A stretch of 64,000 nt of DNA. It comes from Engraulis encrasicolus (Eukaryota > Chordata > Actinopteri > Clupeiformes > Engraulidae). The position numbers were made by a program, and so were the translations under genes. The notes beneath the pieces were generated by a model. The model did not search any database, was not told where the DNA came from, and saw nothing but the letters and a program-made list of their open reading frames with translations. Position 1 is the first letter of the stretch, and every line of letters starts with the position of its first letter. Location of the stretch: the NCBI RefSeq assembly GCF_034702125.1, contig NC_085869.1:16521544-16585543 (forward strand), given 5' to 3'. Shown piece after piece: positions 32,791 through 45,994 of the stretch.

Positions 32791-34689
32791 AAAGCTGCGA
32801 GCAGCCTTGGCGGGCCCTCGCACCTACGGCCCAGGGGGCATGGCACATCGCCCTGCCCTAATACACCCCTACCTGTGAAAAACGGATGAAGCGTAACCAT
32901 TTTCTGACAAGTATGATGAGTGAGGGCGTCATTTACGTAGCACTGCTGTCTTGTCCACTTCCCCTCTTGGTATCCCTTTGCGTTACCATTTCAATCATAT
33001 AGACGCATGGAAGATGTTTTAATTTCCACATTTATAGCAATTCATTTGCCTAAAACATGGTGGCACGGCACCTGGTAGCCACTGCAATCATATATATGCC
33101 AGCTTCGGACAGGTCTCTGAAGGGGGTTCTATTGAGTCTGACATTTTTGGATTTGTAAATGCACCATACTGAACAACCATGCCATGTAAGTTTTACAAGC
33201 AGAAATGGGGACCTGGAAGTTCTTGTGGGAAGTCATGGGACAATGTGTGTGACAATTCACAAAAGATTCTTACTATGGGTTGCTGAGATATGACTTCACT
33301 TCCTGTTTGGGGGTGTTAGGAGGATTTTGATTGGCTGTCATGGCCAAACCGTAAAATATGTAATAAAACCCTTTTACAAATCTCTTCAGAGTGCTCCTGA
33401 AATCATATGTATCAAGTTTTGAGAAAATCAGACCGAATTTGAAGGATTAGGAGCACTTTACTGATTTTCACCAAATCCAAAATGGCGGACATACTGAAAA
33501 TGCGGGTATGATGTCATGGGGTTCGTTGGATTCGTCTTGGCCCAAGGATTTCAACGCTACCACCAGATTTAAAATTGAGCATGCGGCTCAAAAGTTACAG
33601 GCAGACATGTAGCTAAATCTTTGGCCTGCTGTTGGGTGGTGACTTTGAACTTTGAACTGCTGGTGGCGCTAGAGTGTTTGAGCTAGCGACCTGATATTTC
33701 TTGTGGGGGGTCATGGGATGTTGAAGGATGCCTGTTACAATTTACAGATGGTTCTGAATATGGGTTCTCAAGATATGACGTCACTTCCTGTATGGCGACT
33801 TAATCCAAAATGGCGGACATTCTATAATGGCGGATATGATGTCATAGGGTTCGTTGGATTCGTATTGACCCAAGGATTTCAACGCTACCCCTGGATTTAA
33901 AATTGAGCGTGCGGTTCAAAAGTTATAGCTAGAAATGTAGTTAAAACTTTGACCTGCTGGTGGCGCAAGAGAGTTTGAGTTAACGAACCTGAATATTTTG
34001 TGGTGGGGTCATGGTATTGACGGACATATCTGGGACAATTTTCAGAAGATTGTGACAATGGGTTCTCAGATATGACTTCACTTCCTGTTTAGCTAGTTTT
34101 AGGTGACTTTTAGGCCGTTTTTGATTGGCTTTCACGGCTAAACGATATAAGATATCCAATATTCCTTGAGACCCTATATGTAGCTCAGTCAAGAGATACT
34201 ATATACCAAGTTTCGGGCGAATTGGTCAAAAATTGCGGGAAAAATAGCGTTTTTATTGATTTTCACAAAATTCAAAATGGCGGGAAAACTATCCTGGCGG
34301 AAAATGACGTCATTGGGTGCGTTGGATTCATCTCGGCCCAAGGATTCCAGGGATACCAAGTTTTCGAAAATTGGCCCAGCGGTTCAAAAGTTACAAGCAG
34401 AAATGTTCCTGAAATTTTGGCCTGCTGGTGGCGCTAGAGGGTTGGGGGTGAGGACCCTTAAATCTGGGTCTGAGTAGCGGCCGCCTTTTCCGACCACCTT
34501 GCCAAATTGCGTCCCACCAAATTCTTCTCAGACAAAATGGCGGACCCGAACAACGAGCAAAAAGAAGAAAATATAGCTGCAAGCAGCAATGCGGGGCCAA
34601 GCAGTAAACTTGGCAAAGTTGCCACGGCAACAGAAGGAACTGTAGCGCCCCCTTTGGCCCAAATCTCGCCAATGTTGGGGTGCATTCCT

Positions 34690-34812
34690 TGGAGGGGAAA
34701 ATGGGGAGAGAGACGGGGAGGGTCGGCAAAGGACCTGGGCTGGGAATCAAACCCGGGTCAGCCGCATGATAGACGAGTGCCCTACCAATTGGCCACGGCA
34801 GGGCCTGTGCTG
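34690..34812 (-). mobile_element. tRNA-derived SINE (family A), minus orientation
   Basis: On the minus strand it reads GGCCCTGCCGTGGCCAATTGG..., then a GGTTTGATTCC-type B-box and CCTTTGCCGACCCTCCCCGT, matching family A. Confidence 0.7.
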
Positions 34813-35113
34813 CCCTTGATTTACTGTATATTGAGTAACACATTTCCATTCCCTCTCAAATTAGTCTATAAAATATCAGCAAGTAATTTCTATACTTGAG
34901 AGGCTTGCTTTTTGGACAGCAATTATAATCCTCTGTGATCATTCTATTTAGTAAAATTGTTTATATGACATACAATATTATGGAAAAGAATCAGGAGCCT
35001 ACTGAAAATAGATATGGTCTTTGAAATCCTAAACATAAGAATCCTATAGGCTGCAATGTAATGTTGGCCAGTCTTTTGAGAGACTGGTCTGAGGAATTGG
35101 TGTACATAGAAGT

Positions 35114-35250
<137 letters not shown>

Positions 35251-35280
35251 GACAGAGGAACCGAGAGAACAACAATGGTC

Positions 35281-35311
<31 letters not shown>

Positions 35312-35420
35312 CCTCCCTCCCTCCCTCCCTCCCCTCTCTCTCCCTCTCCCCCCTCCCCCTCCCTCTCCTCTCCCTCTGTCTGTGTGTGTGGGGTGTGGGG
35401 TGTGGGGTGTGGGGGTATGT
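35281..35420. repeat. (CT)n / (CCCT)n and (GTGTGGG)n tract
   Basis: CT dinucleotides change to CCCT tetramers, then to GGTGTGGGGTGTGGG repeats. Confidence 0.95.
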
Positions 35421-36491
35421 GCAGGGGCCTTGGGCAGTGGGGCTTTGGTTGACACTAGAGCAATAGCAGAACTACGCACACACCTAAGCTCTCGTCTCTT
35501 GTGTGTCCAGAGACCCCCTGCTGAGAATGGTGTCAGTGAACGTGCGCAGGTGCCGTTGGCAAAGGGGACAGAGAGATGAGAAAAATCCCTCCATTCTTTC
35601 CACAATTTTGAATGACTGCTGTGAGCTGATAGTTTTTCCAATCGTTACGAAAATCCATATCTGGGTGCAACATATTGTGAAGATGACCTGTGTACCAATA
35701 TTTTGAAAATTGGGAGTACGGTTCAAAAGATACAGGCAAAAATGTAACTAAAATTTTGACCTGCTGGTGGCGCTACAGATAAAAGAGTTTGAGCTGGGGT
35801 TTTGATTTTTTTTTTTGGTGGGTCATGGGATGGACTTCTGTGTGTGTAAAGAATCCTAGCCTAATTCGACAAACGTTTACTGAGATATGACCTCACTTCC
35901 TGTTTTGCCACTTTTACGACAATTTTAATTGGCTGTCACGGCTAAACGACAAAGGATATCCAATATTCCTTGAGACCCCATGTGTAGCTCAGTCCAGAGA
36001 TACTATGTACCAAGTTTTGGGCGAATTGATCAAAAAGTGCGGGAAAAATAGCATTTTTATTGAATTTTACAAAATTCAAAATTGCGGGAAAACTATACAC
36101 GTAGGGTACAATATCATCACTAGTTCTCAGATTTGTCCTGGGCCAAGGATTCCAGGGATACCACATTTTTGAAAATTGGACCAGCGGTTCAAAAGTTACA
36201 AGCAGAAATGTACCTGCAACTTTGACCTGCTGGTGGCGCTAGAGTGTTGGGGCTGGGGACCTATAAATCGCTGCGGGGCTGGCCCTGATATGTGTGCTTA
36301 TTTTCACAACTTTCCTATGCACAGTTCTATGGGCTGCCATAGACTTATAGAGGGAGAAGAATTTTGACTGGAGTCAATGAGGGAACTAAAACACTAGGGG
36401 CCTTCGCCAGCTTCGCTGCTTGGCCCCTAATAATAATAATAATCCGAGGGAGAACAATAGGGCCTCGCGCCCTACGGTGCTCGGGCCCTAA

Positions 36492-36790
36492 CAAGAACAG
36501 GGTAAGGCACAGTGTACAGTTGCAACACTGATAGCATTGTCCTACAAAGAGTAAAGAAGAGGACAATGCATTAAAAAGTAGCAAAAAGTAAACAAAGACC
36601 TCAAGATTCAGTGTACAGTTGCAACATTGACAACATTGTCAAACACACGGTAATAGAAGCAACATTAAATAATAGGAAGGTAGCAAGGCAAATTGGATAA
36701 TGAGCAAGACATCTAGGCGCAGTGTACAGTTGCAACACTGGCAACAATGTCCAACACAGTGATAAAGAAAAAATAAGTAAAGGATTAAAA
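36492..36790 (+). repeat. three imperfect units of about 110 bp
   Basis: CAGTGTACAGTTGCAACA followed by CTGATAGCATTGTCC-type sequence occurs at about 36509, 36611 and 36720, with related A-rich spacers. Confidence 0.75.
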
Positions 36791-36899
36791 GGATGTTAAA
36801 AGCAAATTAGGTACATAAAGATGTTAGGTACATAAGAGATGTTAATAGCAGTGGCTTAAGGAAAGACCTCAGAGACTAAGACTAAGGAAAGAGACTAAA

Positions 36900-38190
36900 A
36901 ACTAAAGGCTACAAGGTGAGTAGAATTAGTTATGTTAGAGTGTTAAGCAGGCTGACATTGATGCAATATGCTTTCCAACAGGTTTTGCTGTAGTTTTTAT
37001 CAACTGCATTAACTTGTATTTGATGCAAAATAGATCCATAGTTACCATGAATGGTAAAACACCTACTGGGAAAGATATTTTGGAGCATATTTTGTGCACA
37101 GTGCACATGACAGGCAGGGTCAGTGTTTTTAAGCAGGTTTAAGTAGAGTAGAGTGACTTTATTGGAGTACTATTGGGGACACAGTGGTAGAGCCCATATC
37201 AAGGTTGATGTTGTAACAGATTGAATCTTTGGCTGGGATCACTAGGAGCGCTCTTTTGGACGGGTTCAGGTGGTCTTCCTTCATCCATGTTGACAGGTGG
37301 GAGAGGCAGGCTGGGTACACCTAGTCTTTAACTAGGCCTAACCTTTGAGTAAGCCAAATATGTTGCAGTGTGCAGTGCTATGAGGCCATTGTAGAGGTGA
37401 GAATGCTACCACAAGTAACCAATTATTGGATCAGCAGAAAGCATGTGTTTAAATTTCCAACTATCTGAAAACAGGGCTTAAGTTGCAAAATACTGAAACT
37501 TGTCCTTGGCTCATGTGGTGTTTCATATTTATTCTCTAAGAAAAACAGAGCAAACAATAAAAGAGAAGCCTGGGAAAATATTGCTGTATAAAGCATGAGA
37601 TAGAAAAGTGTGTCTCCATAAGAACAGGCTGTCTCCACTGCTCGGGACTCTGTTTATTGTGGCAGGACAGCACAGCGTTTTTTTACGGGCCCTCTGCTAA
37701 CAAGAAACTTTCAAACGCTTAGCATAAGGCATCGTAAAATCTCAGTCAATGGTTTTGCAAAGAATAATATATAAACATCTGTGAATGCGTCTTCTCTTTT
37801 GTCATTTTTAGGTTTTAACATTTAAGGACCATAAATTTTAAATTTCATTTTATCCTGGCCATGAATTAAGGCATCCCCTACTGACTTTGTCATGCCCCAC
37901 TTCTGCAATAAACATGATTGCCGCTAGTGCTTGTGTGGCTCAACTTAATCAGATGTGACAGGTACAGTTTGACTAAATTTGTTTTGGTCTAAGTCGTTTC
38001 ACATCTTTATCGTGGCACAGCATGTTCCTCGAGTTAAGTGCTTTACTGCCATAATCATGCCAGTCTGTTTTGACCAAAATGTTTGCTGCTGCTGTGCTGT
38101 GCTGTGCTGTGCATTTTACTTGGGCACCCTATTTTATTTGAGCGTAGGTGTTGACACTTGAAGTCCATTGCATGCTATTCCTCTTAAAAG
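36900..38190 (-). other. part of edar intron 5; nothing supported
   Basis: Unique intronic sequence with a (GCTGT)n run at 38090-38112. No exon, RNA gene or clear transposon was recognised. Confidence 0.45.
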
Positions 38191-38199
38191 TCAGCAAAT

Positions 38200-38436
38200 G
38201 AAGAGTTCAGATGCAAAACCCCCCTAACTCCATTTCTGAAGACCTGCACTTCTATATTTTTAGAGAACCCTGTTGTTGGTTTGGTTTATATTTATGTACT
38301 TGATAATACATATAAATAGTTATATTACATAAATAAAATTTAAAAATATGCAATTTTGATAGCTTTGTATTAAATAAAAATTAATTAAGATTATTTTCTG
38401 AAAAGGCACTTAGGGGGTTTTGCATCTGAACTCTTC
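38200..38436. mobile_element. MITE with 24-bp inverted termini
   Basis: GAAGAGTTCAGATGCAAAAC... at the left and ...GTTTTGCATCTGAACTCTTC at the right are inverted over 24 bp. AAAT flanks both sides (38196-38199 and 38437-38440), a possible 4-bp target duplication. The inside is AT-rich and non-coding. Confidence 0.8.
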
Positions 38437-39446
38437 AAATACAGTTTTATGGATGGGGTTCTCAGCTTAAGCGAAGGACAAACATGGTCTACTACTCCGC
38501 AGTCTGCTGAATGTCACTTGCCACTTCATAACCCACGTCAGGGAAGAAATGCCCGCAGAGGTGAAAGACAGACTAAAGGAGTTTTAGTCATTCACTCACC
38601 AAGGACACGTTTTGTTTGAAATTGTCTGGAATTCTGCAACTGCTGCACTATTCTGGAGACATTTCACTAAAAACAACTGTTAGCCACCACTTATCAATAT
38701 AAAAACCCTCAGTTAAAATATCACATCATAATATTGTATTTTGATTGTGCTGGTTTATACAGCTTGTGCATCTGTGGGATTGTGTGCATGTAGTTCATGC
38801 ATGTAGACATATGCATTTGTGTACTACCTCCAGGGCATACCATCTCTTTCTTTCTGGAACTAACTTTGTGGAGAGTTGAAGAAAATAGCTTTTTAAATTA
38901 CTTTAAACTCCTCTTACTACAGCTGACACTGACGGCAAAGTCAGGAGAGGACTGCAGCTATACAAAAAGAACATTTTGCTTTAGTTATTGCTTTACATGT
39001 ATTATTTTAAGTTATTGTTTCTGTGTTGTGTGGGCTATCCATAAAAAATACAGCCAGCGTGTTGCACAGTACTACTGTTTCCGCAGTTTGACAGCTAATT
39101 TGGCAGGCATCTGACATTAAGCTGTTCTAAAAGGTGAAGTCTTTGTAGGCCCCGCCACTATCCACAGGGCAGTCATTATTAGCAATTAATCTCAGCTGAG
39201 ATCAAACTGTACGGTGAATTTTCCCCACTGTCTGTCAGTAACTGTCACTAGCTGCTTAAAGCTGTGTGAAGCAGAGGGTGTGGTGAATTATGTTCATTTA
39301 TTTAAAAAATAAAAATGGCCACTAGGAAAATGTGAAGTTATTAAAGTCCAACCAATACACATGCACATGCCAACAATGCACATTTCACTGCTGTTGTACT
39401 TCATTTCTATACGTGACAAATACAATTCCTTCTATCTAATTCCTTC

Positions 39447-40957
39447 TAAATTGTTTTTAACCAATTAACTGCTTTTCTAATGTCTAATAGCTATTTTGAT
39501 AAGTTTCAATCAGGTTTCCGTGCCTACCACAGCACTGAAACAGCTCTTATTAAAGTTATGAATGACATAAGATTGAATTCTGATGCTGGCAAATCATCCG
39601 TCTTGGTACTTCTTGATTTGAGTGCTGCTTTCGATACAGTTAATCATTCTATACTACTACATAGACTGGAACACTGGGTTGGCTTTACGGGCATAGTGAT
39701 CGACTGGTTAAAATCGTACTTACAACAAAGAAGTTTTTTTGTCGCCATTGGAAGACATACTTCATCACCAATGTCTCTGGATTGTGGGGTCCCCCAGGGC
39801 TCCATTCTGGGACCACTACTGTTCAATCTGTATATGTTGCCACTGGGACACATTATCGAGAATAACTCCATAAATTACCATAGCTATGCGGATGATACCC
39901 AGCTCTACTTATCTATGTCCCCAAATGACTATACCCCCCTTGAATCACTCTATCATTGCATGGACCAAATTAACAAATGGATGTCTCACAATTTCCTCCA
40001 GCTGAACACAGATAAAACTGAAGTAATTATATTTGGGAAAAGAGAGGAGAGACAAAAGATTGCTACTATCCTTGAAACGAAGGGACTGAAAGCAAGGGAA
40101 ACAGTTAAAAATCTTGGGGTCCTCATTGACAGTGACCTAAACTTCAACAGTCACATGAAAGCTATTACTAAGTCTGCATTTTATCACATAAAAAACGTCT
40201 CTAAATTTAGGGGCCTGATGTCTAAACATGATCTGGAGAAGCTAATACATGCCTTTATTTCTAGTAAAGTTGATTACTGTAACAGTCTTTTTACTGGCCT
40301 CCCCAATAAAAACCATTAAACAGCTTCAACTTGTACAAAACGCAGCTGCAAGGGTTCTTACAAAGACAAGGAAGTTCGACCACATTACTCCAATTTTAAG
40401 ATCGCTGCATTGGCTCCCAGTAAGCTACAGAATTGATTTTAAGGCTATGCTACTTGTGTTTAAATCACTAAATGGAATGGGACCCACATATCTACTGGAT
40501 ATGTTTCAGCTGTATGCACCAACTAGGTCACTAAGGTCAACGGAGAAGAATTTGCTGGTGATTCCAAAAGTCAAAACAAAGTGTGGAGAGGCAGCCTTTA
40601 GCTTCTATGCTTCAAAGCTTTGGAACCAGCTTCCAGATGACATAAAAAATGCACCCACTATTGATAGCTTTAAATCTAGACTCAAGACAAAGCTGTTCTC
40701 AGATGCTTTCCCCTAGCTTAAATTACTTATTCTTATTATTTTTATTCTTTATTTAATTTGTTTTATTTTATTTTATTTTATTATTATTTTTACCTTGTGT
40801 TTTATCTTAATGTTTTTAAATGCTTTTTGACTCTAATTCATTTCCTTCTTTCTTCCCTGTTTCCTTTCATTTACATTTGTTAACTTTGTGAAGCACATTG
40901 AGTTGCACCTGTGTATGAAATGCGCTATATAAATAAACTTGCCTTGCCTTGCCTTAT
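39447..40957 (+). mobile_element. 5'-truncated L2-like LINE
   Basis: The element starts inside the reverse transcriptase region, carries a frame-broken RT, and ends AGCGCTATATAAATAAA-like (here TGCGCTATATAAATAAACTT) with three GCCTT repeats, typical of L2-clade 3' ends. No endonuclease is present, consistent with 5' truncation. It is antisense to edar inside intron 5. Confidence 0.85.
39480..40716 (+). pseudogene. L2-like reverse transcriptase, frameshifted
   Basis: The first frame (39480-40319) holds the RT fingers and palm: Phe-Arg-Ala-Tyr-His-Ser-Thr-Glu-Thr-Ala, Leu-Leu-Asp-Leu-Ser-Ala-Ala-Phe-Asp-Thr (motif A), Gly-Val-Pro-Gln-Gly-Ser-Ile-Leu-Gly (motif B) and Tyr-Ala-Asp-Asp (catalytic motif C). 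It ends at TAA in 40317-40319. The rest of the RT C-terminal region (Leu-Val-Gln-Asn-Ala-Ala-Ala-Arg-Val-Leu, Leu-His-Trp-Leu-Pro-Val) continues in another frame to 40716. The break lies in an A-run at about 40307-40313. There is no start of its own and no endonuclease, so this is a dead fragment. Confidence 0.88.
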
Positions 40958-42600
40958 CTTTGTATATGGAAAACAAACACAGATATTTGTTTTATAAAAG
41001 TGCAAGGGAAAATAATGTACTTAATCACAACACTTTTGTATGTCTGCACATTTTGAGGGGTTGTTTTTTAAAAACATTGAACCAATATTCCTGGTAGTCA
41101 ATAAAAGTATGGCTTTAACAACTCCAACAACAGCAAATTCAATTTGCTCTGAGGCAAAAAAAGAAAACAAAAAAAGAAAAGAAAATGCTTGCAATTTTCT
41201 CTGCTCTTCAAAGTGTGTTAAAGAGTTCTTTGATTTTATTTCAATGTGATACTAAGTGACTGCCTTGAAAACGGAGAACACAACAAATGTGGCATGGGGG
41301 CAACGCAGTGTAGTCTTATTAAAATCACCTGTGGACATGTCACTGGCTGGGAGGTCTGGATTATATTTAGAAGCAGGCGGCCAGACCGAAAAAATCTGCT
41401 CTCACTCACTCACTCACTGGCGTATAACGTATTACTGCGAGCCACAGCACGTTTTAATAATCTTTTTTTGTGCCCTTCATACTTTTAATTATTAGTCAAC
41501 AAGTATGCTGTGAACTAGTATAATTTGAAGATTGCCCTGGCAAGTGCCAGCCTGTCCTCACACAAAACAAGTATCTCCATGTTTTCGCTCTGCATAGTTT
41601 GTGACCTTGGTATTTTCTAGGCCCCTGTTCAGTGTCTGTAATTAAAATCCTAGCTCCGCCTGGTGTCGTCACCTCAATCATCTTCTCAACCAAAAAAATG
41701 ATTATTATTGATGTGTTGACGAAAAATGTCCTCCTCTGTTTACTCAGATGACCTCATCACCTTCCTGTCTGCACAAAAGATACATAGTAAGTCTATGGTT
41801 TATTGGCAGAGTCATTAAGGTTATGCCACGGGTATCAATCAAATACTGTACAAAACAATTCATCAATAGACAGCTGGGGTTTGATTAATGGCTATCGCCA
41901 TGATGACCTTAGTGCAAATGAGTAATTTGTTAAGGGGAAAGGGGGCACTACAGTGTACAAAATAGTTACAGAGCCGTGATCATTTATCTACACATGACAT
42001 CTTAACTCAATCTTAAACGTCCATATTCACAGGGTTGAGCAAAATGGTTTTGCCGTTTGACCACCGTTGAGATGTTTGGAGGTTGGGGTGCGCACATCTA
42101 TATAAACAATAATCCAGGTGCCGTGGAAAACGTGGTAAAACGTGTGATAGAGTGGTCCGCACACTGGGCTTAAGCTGCAAAAATATTCACGTTATTAAAC
42201 CCCTTCCACCAAAATTGTAATGACTTTGTCTTAATCTGTTACTTAAGGCTCTCTGTAATGTCATAGCAATGTTGTTATGATGTAGTTGAGTATTTTCAGC
42301 AAATAGTGAATAGGCCCACCAGCGACCCCATCTGCACTAAGAGGCTACTTCACGTGGTGGATCGAAACATTTCTGTTCGTTTAATGAAATAATGTGTATA
42401 TTTTTGCAGTTTTAAGCCCAGTGTGCGGACCACTCTACCACACTGACCACCAGTGAGACCACCATTACAGAGACAACAAATATATATTTTATAAGCACAT
42501 AATGCTGCAAGATGAGGGCATGGATTTAGGTGAAATTCATGGTGGACAAAGGTGGCACATGTTAATGGTCACCAACTTGATCGTGTCAGTGTTGCCAACT
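40958..42600 (-). other. part of edar intron 5; nothing supported
   Basis: Ordinary AT-rich intronic DNA with short A-runs and a (CTCA)n stretch at about 41401-41417. No gene or clear transposon was recognised. Confidence 0.45.
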
Positions 42601-42604
42601 CAAG

Positions 42605-42806
42605 TCATCAGTTTTCAAAAAGAAGAGCCCGACACTGCTTCTCCATGGTTCACCACTTTATTTTTTGGTGCTGACGTTTTGGCAATGAGGCCTTAATCAG
42701 AGTAACTCTGAGGTTACTTTGATGAAGGCCTAGTTGCCAAAACGTCAACACCAAAAAATAAAGTGGTGAACCGTAGACTCGCTCTCTTCTTTTTGAAAGC
42801 TGATGA
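42605..42806. mobile_element. 202-bp inverted-repeat element
   Basis: The left arm has TCATCAGTTTTCAAAAAGAA, GGTTCACCACTTTATTTTTT and GACGTTTTGGCAA; the right arm carries their reverse complements (TTGCCAAAACGTC, AAAAAATAAAGTGGTGAACC, TTCTTTTTGAAAGCTGATGA). The arms meet near AGAGTAACTCTGAGGTTACT. Confidence 0.8.
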
Positions 42807-43758
42807 CTGAAGTACCCTGAAAAGCTGCACCTGCTGCAAAAGAAGTCTTCGAGGTGTGCGGGCTCTCGCAAAAAAAGTGTTGCCAACTCTAAAACACTGG
42901 GACATTGTGGTTCTTTAAAGAGGCTGTAGGGGCTTTGGCCTGTCTGTGTCACCACTGCACAGTGTGTGTGAGTTTGTTCCATAGACTGAACTCTTCAGGT
43001 ATGCAGTGCAATTAGCAAATAGATGATGTTATGAAAAATCAGTCAAATCCCAAACAACAGAGCTGAGCTAACATAAATAAATCTGAGAGTATTTATTAAC
43101 CGCGATCGTCACTGCTGAAGCGCCCATCCATACACCCCCAGGCCCCGCTCTTCTCTGCACATTTCATTTATGAGCTTTTTTAGTACCATTATGAGACCTT
43201 CTTTCTGGTGATTATTTGAGACATTGAGTGCTTCTGGCTTTAGTGGTTTTCTGGTGGAAGCCTGACTCTGGCAGACTGTGTGTGGCCTAGCCCATCTCTG
43301 CCTCAGCCTCTCAGATGAGAGGGATTGCTCATCACATATAGTACGTAGGCTACATCCAGACCCAAGCAAATGGAACCATTTACCATAATTGAGTATTTCT
43401 CCACCAGCAGAAGAGAAAGAAGCATAGAGAGATACTATATGTACATGTTCCTGATAAAAGAAAGAATGAATAGTGGTGAACCAAGGGTGAGCGACATTAT
43501 GCAGAAAGGTGAAAATTAGATGCGTCCGGTCCAGATGTCTATCACGGCTTTAGAGGGATAGAGTGTTTTCTGTGACGTGGAGCTGTTAGAAGACATTTGG
43601 TCATAGGAAATGTGTTTCCTCTTGTGCACAGTGCACATGTGCATTGGTGATGCCCCCCCTTTCGAAAGATAAATGTAAGACATACCACATGAATACTAGG
43701 ATTTCAAGCGTTTGAATTCATTTGATGTGTGTATAGTGTAGACTGCATGTGTTCTTAC

Positions 43759-43844
43759 ACTCTTTGGTGTTCTTGGGGGCATTCGTGCAGGAGTGACACA
43801 CCATCCCATAGATGTTCCGTGGTCTGTTCTCCAAGATGTAGTAC
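43759..43844 (-). CDS. edar: edar exon 5: last cysteine-rich segment, residues 117-146
   Basis: The exon is 86 nt between a TTGCAG acceptor and a GTAAGA donor. It completes Gly117, encodes 28 full codons and leaves one nucleotide of Cys146. The product reads [16 protein letters not shown] and holds Cys133 and Cys136. The block [10 protein letters not shown] is nearly invariant in EDAR. The downstream intron is about 11.2 kb, the second largest in the gene, and carries repeat unit 8 and a LINE. Confidence 0.94.
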
Positions 43845-43959
43845 CTGCAAAAAGCAAATGTTTACAGATGGGTCACTCAACGATGATTGCAGTAATCCTT
43901 ATCATCCAAGGCACCACAATCTCTGAGGCCAGAAAGGGTACTGTGCCAACACTTGATGG

Positions 43960-44102
43960 CAGAGTTGTATAAAGTAGAAGTAGTCTAACAAATGTAATTA
44001 CAACACTAGTGGTACGGTATTACTTGGTTTCAACTTTGTAATAGCATATTACCAGTATCGTTATTACATTTGCAAGAGTACTGCTACTTTCTTACAACTC
44101 TG
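43960..44102. mobile_element. hAT-type MITE, CAGAGTTGT / ACAACTCTG
   Basis: Termini CAGAGTTGTATAAAGTA and TACTTTCTTACAACTCTG are inverted. Flanks CTTGATGG (43952-43959) and CTCGATGG (44103-44110) agree at 7 of 8 positions, as for a hAT target duplication. It lies about 115 nt upstream of edar exon 5. Confidence 0.75.
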
Positions 44103-44330
44103 CTCGATGGTGAGGCTTAACGGCAGAGAGAATGGTACTGTACGTGAATGTGATTTTTCATTACCAATGACAGGAGCCAGAGACCCACTCGTAACGAATC
44201 GTCTTAGCCTCCTGAGTCCATCAAAGAGGAAGGAAGGGATTTATAGCTGCTCATTGATCTCTGGTGTTCCTTGAATGCAAGGAAGCACTAAAGCAGAGTG
44301 AATCAGGATATACTCCATTCTTTATTGCAG

Positions 44331-44335
44331 AGAGA

Positions 44336-44432
<97 letters not shown>

Positions 44433-44457
44433 CGAGAGAGAGAGAGTGTGTGAGAGA

Positions 44458-44497
<40 letters not shown>
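44331..44497. repeat. (GA)n microsatellite
   Basis: About 165 bp of GA with a few C/T interruptions in edar intron 4. Confidence 0.97.
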
Positions 44498-44502
<5 letters not shown>

Positions 44503-44978
44503 GAAGTCTCCAAAAGAGGTCAAAAAGTTAATGCCTTCAGTACCGATCTCGTAAAAAAAATGGGAAGGAATAATTTATTGCATCAAATCCGTCTGCCTTC
44601 AGAGGCATACTGTAAGGAGGAGAGCTAGGGCAATTAATCACGCGCCAGCAACTTGTTCCTGCACCGCTTCCAATATGTTAGGCCTGTTAGGACTTCCTTT
44701 CAAGCCCCGCACAATAACAGCAGACTGATTAAACCTAAAAAACTTAAGTTTGAAAAATGGTCTAGAAAAACCCAAAGGGACACCGCTCAATTCAAAGCTT
44801 CCAATAAGAAGGCTTTCTTGGGGGGGAAACAGAAGCGGTACTTGTTACAGCGAGCATTAATTTTGGACAATTTTTGCGATGGCTCATAAGGTTGACGTTA
44901 ACACTCTGAGGAGTGTTATGATTTGCAGGGATTCAGTTTCCACTACATCATACAAAAGCAGATGTCAGTCACAGACAG

Positions 44979-44981
<3 letters not shown>

Positions 44982-45060
<79 letters not shown>
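44982..45060. repeat. (TC)n microsatellite
   Basis: About 80 bp of pure TC, followed by an interrupted pyrimidine tract to 45085. Confidence 0.97.
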
Positions 45061-45062
<2 letters not shown>

Positions 45063-45094
45063 TTCTTTCTCTCTCTCTCCCTCTCATACATGCT

Positions 45095-45215
<121 letters not shown>

Positions 45216-45994
45216 AAAGAGAAAGCGAAAGCGCTTGGTTAGCTGTTTAAGTTTGCTTAACTGGATAAGTACGGATATAATGGCATAAGTGATGCAAACG
45301 GCCCATTTCCCACACTGACCAACAGCCACTCAGCTCTACTCCCTGAGGAGTTGCGCGTTAGACCACTACAGGGCTTCACGCTCCAGGCTACTGTCTTGAG
45401 GTCTCTCTTAAGATTTTCCTAGTGCACGATAGACCGCCTCTGGTCTCTCTCTACTGGTCCACTGCTCCCCCCAAAACGTGTCTGAAGCAGTGGCCCATTT
45501 TGGGATGGTTCAGCATTGTAGAAGAAAGCGGCATGAAGTACAGTATGTAGACAGAGGCACCAAAGGAATCACTACACATGCTGCGCACATTCTATTGAAG
45601 TCACTTCATGACAGGCCTTTAAAATGGAGAAAAGGGAATTATTCAATATCCTGTGTTTTGAACTCTATTGTTTTAGTCTATTATGTGTCCTGGGAAAATA
45701 ACTATACTCTAGTTCGCCAAATCATTCTGACTTGATTGATCTGTTCAGACAAACATTTTGACACTCCAAAAACAACTTTTGGTTCAATCGGAACTGAGCT
45801 TTTTACAGGAAAGGCCCTGCAATGGTATATACGCATGCACCCAATAATGTCCCTTTTTAAAAAGCTGTATTTTGTATATTTACATGAGAGGGAATTGGAA
45901 ACAGACCCTGTTTGTTTTAAGTGGGTGCAGCTACAGAGCCCTCACATGCTGGGTCTTGGTCCATGTCTACTTTCTGAAGTGGCTGGGGAGTGGT

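Noticed and set aside
44165..44225. Possible extra edar exon upstream of exon 5
   Set aside because: No TNFR cysteine pattern in any minus-strand frame and exons 4 and 5 already join in phase.
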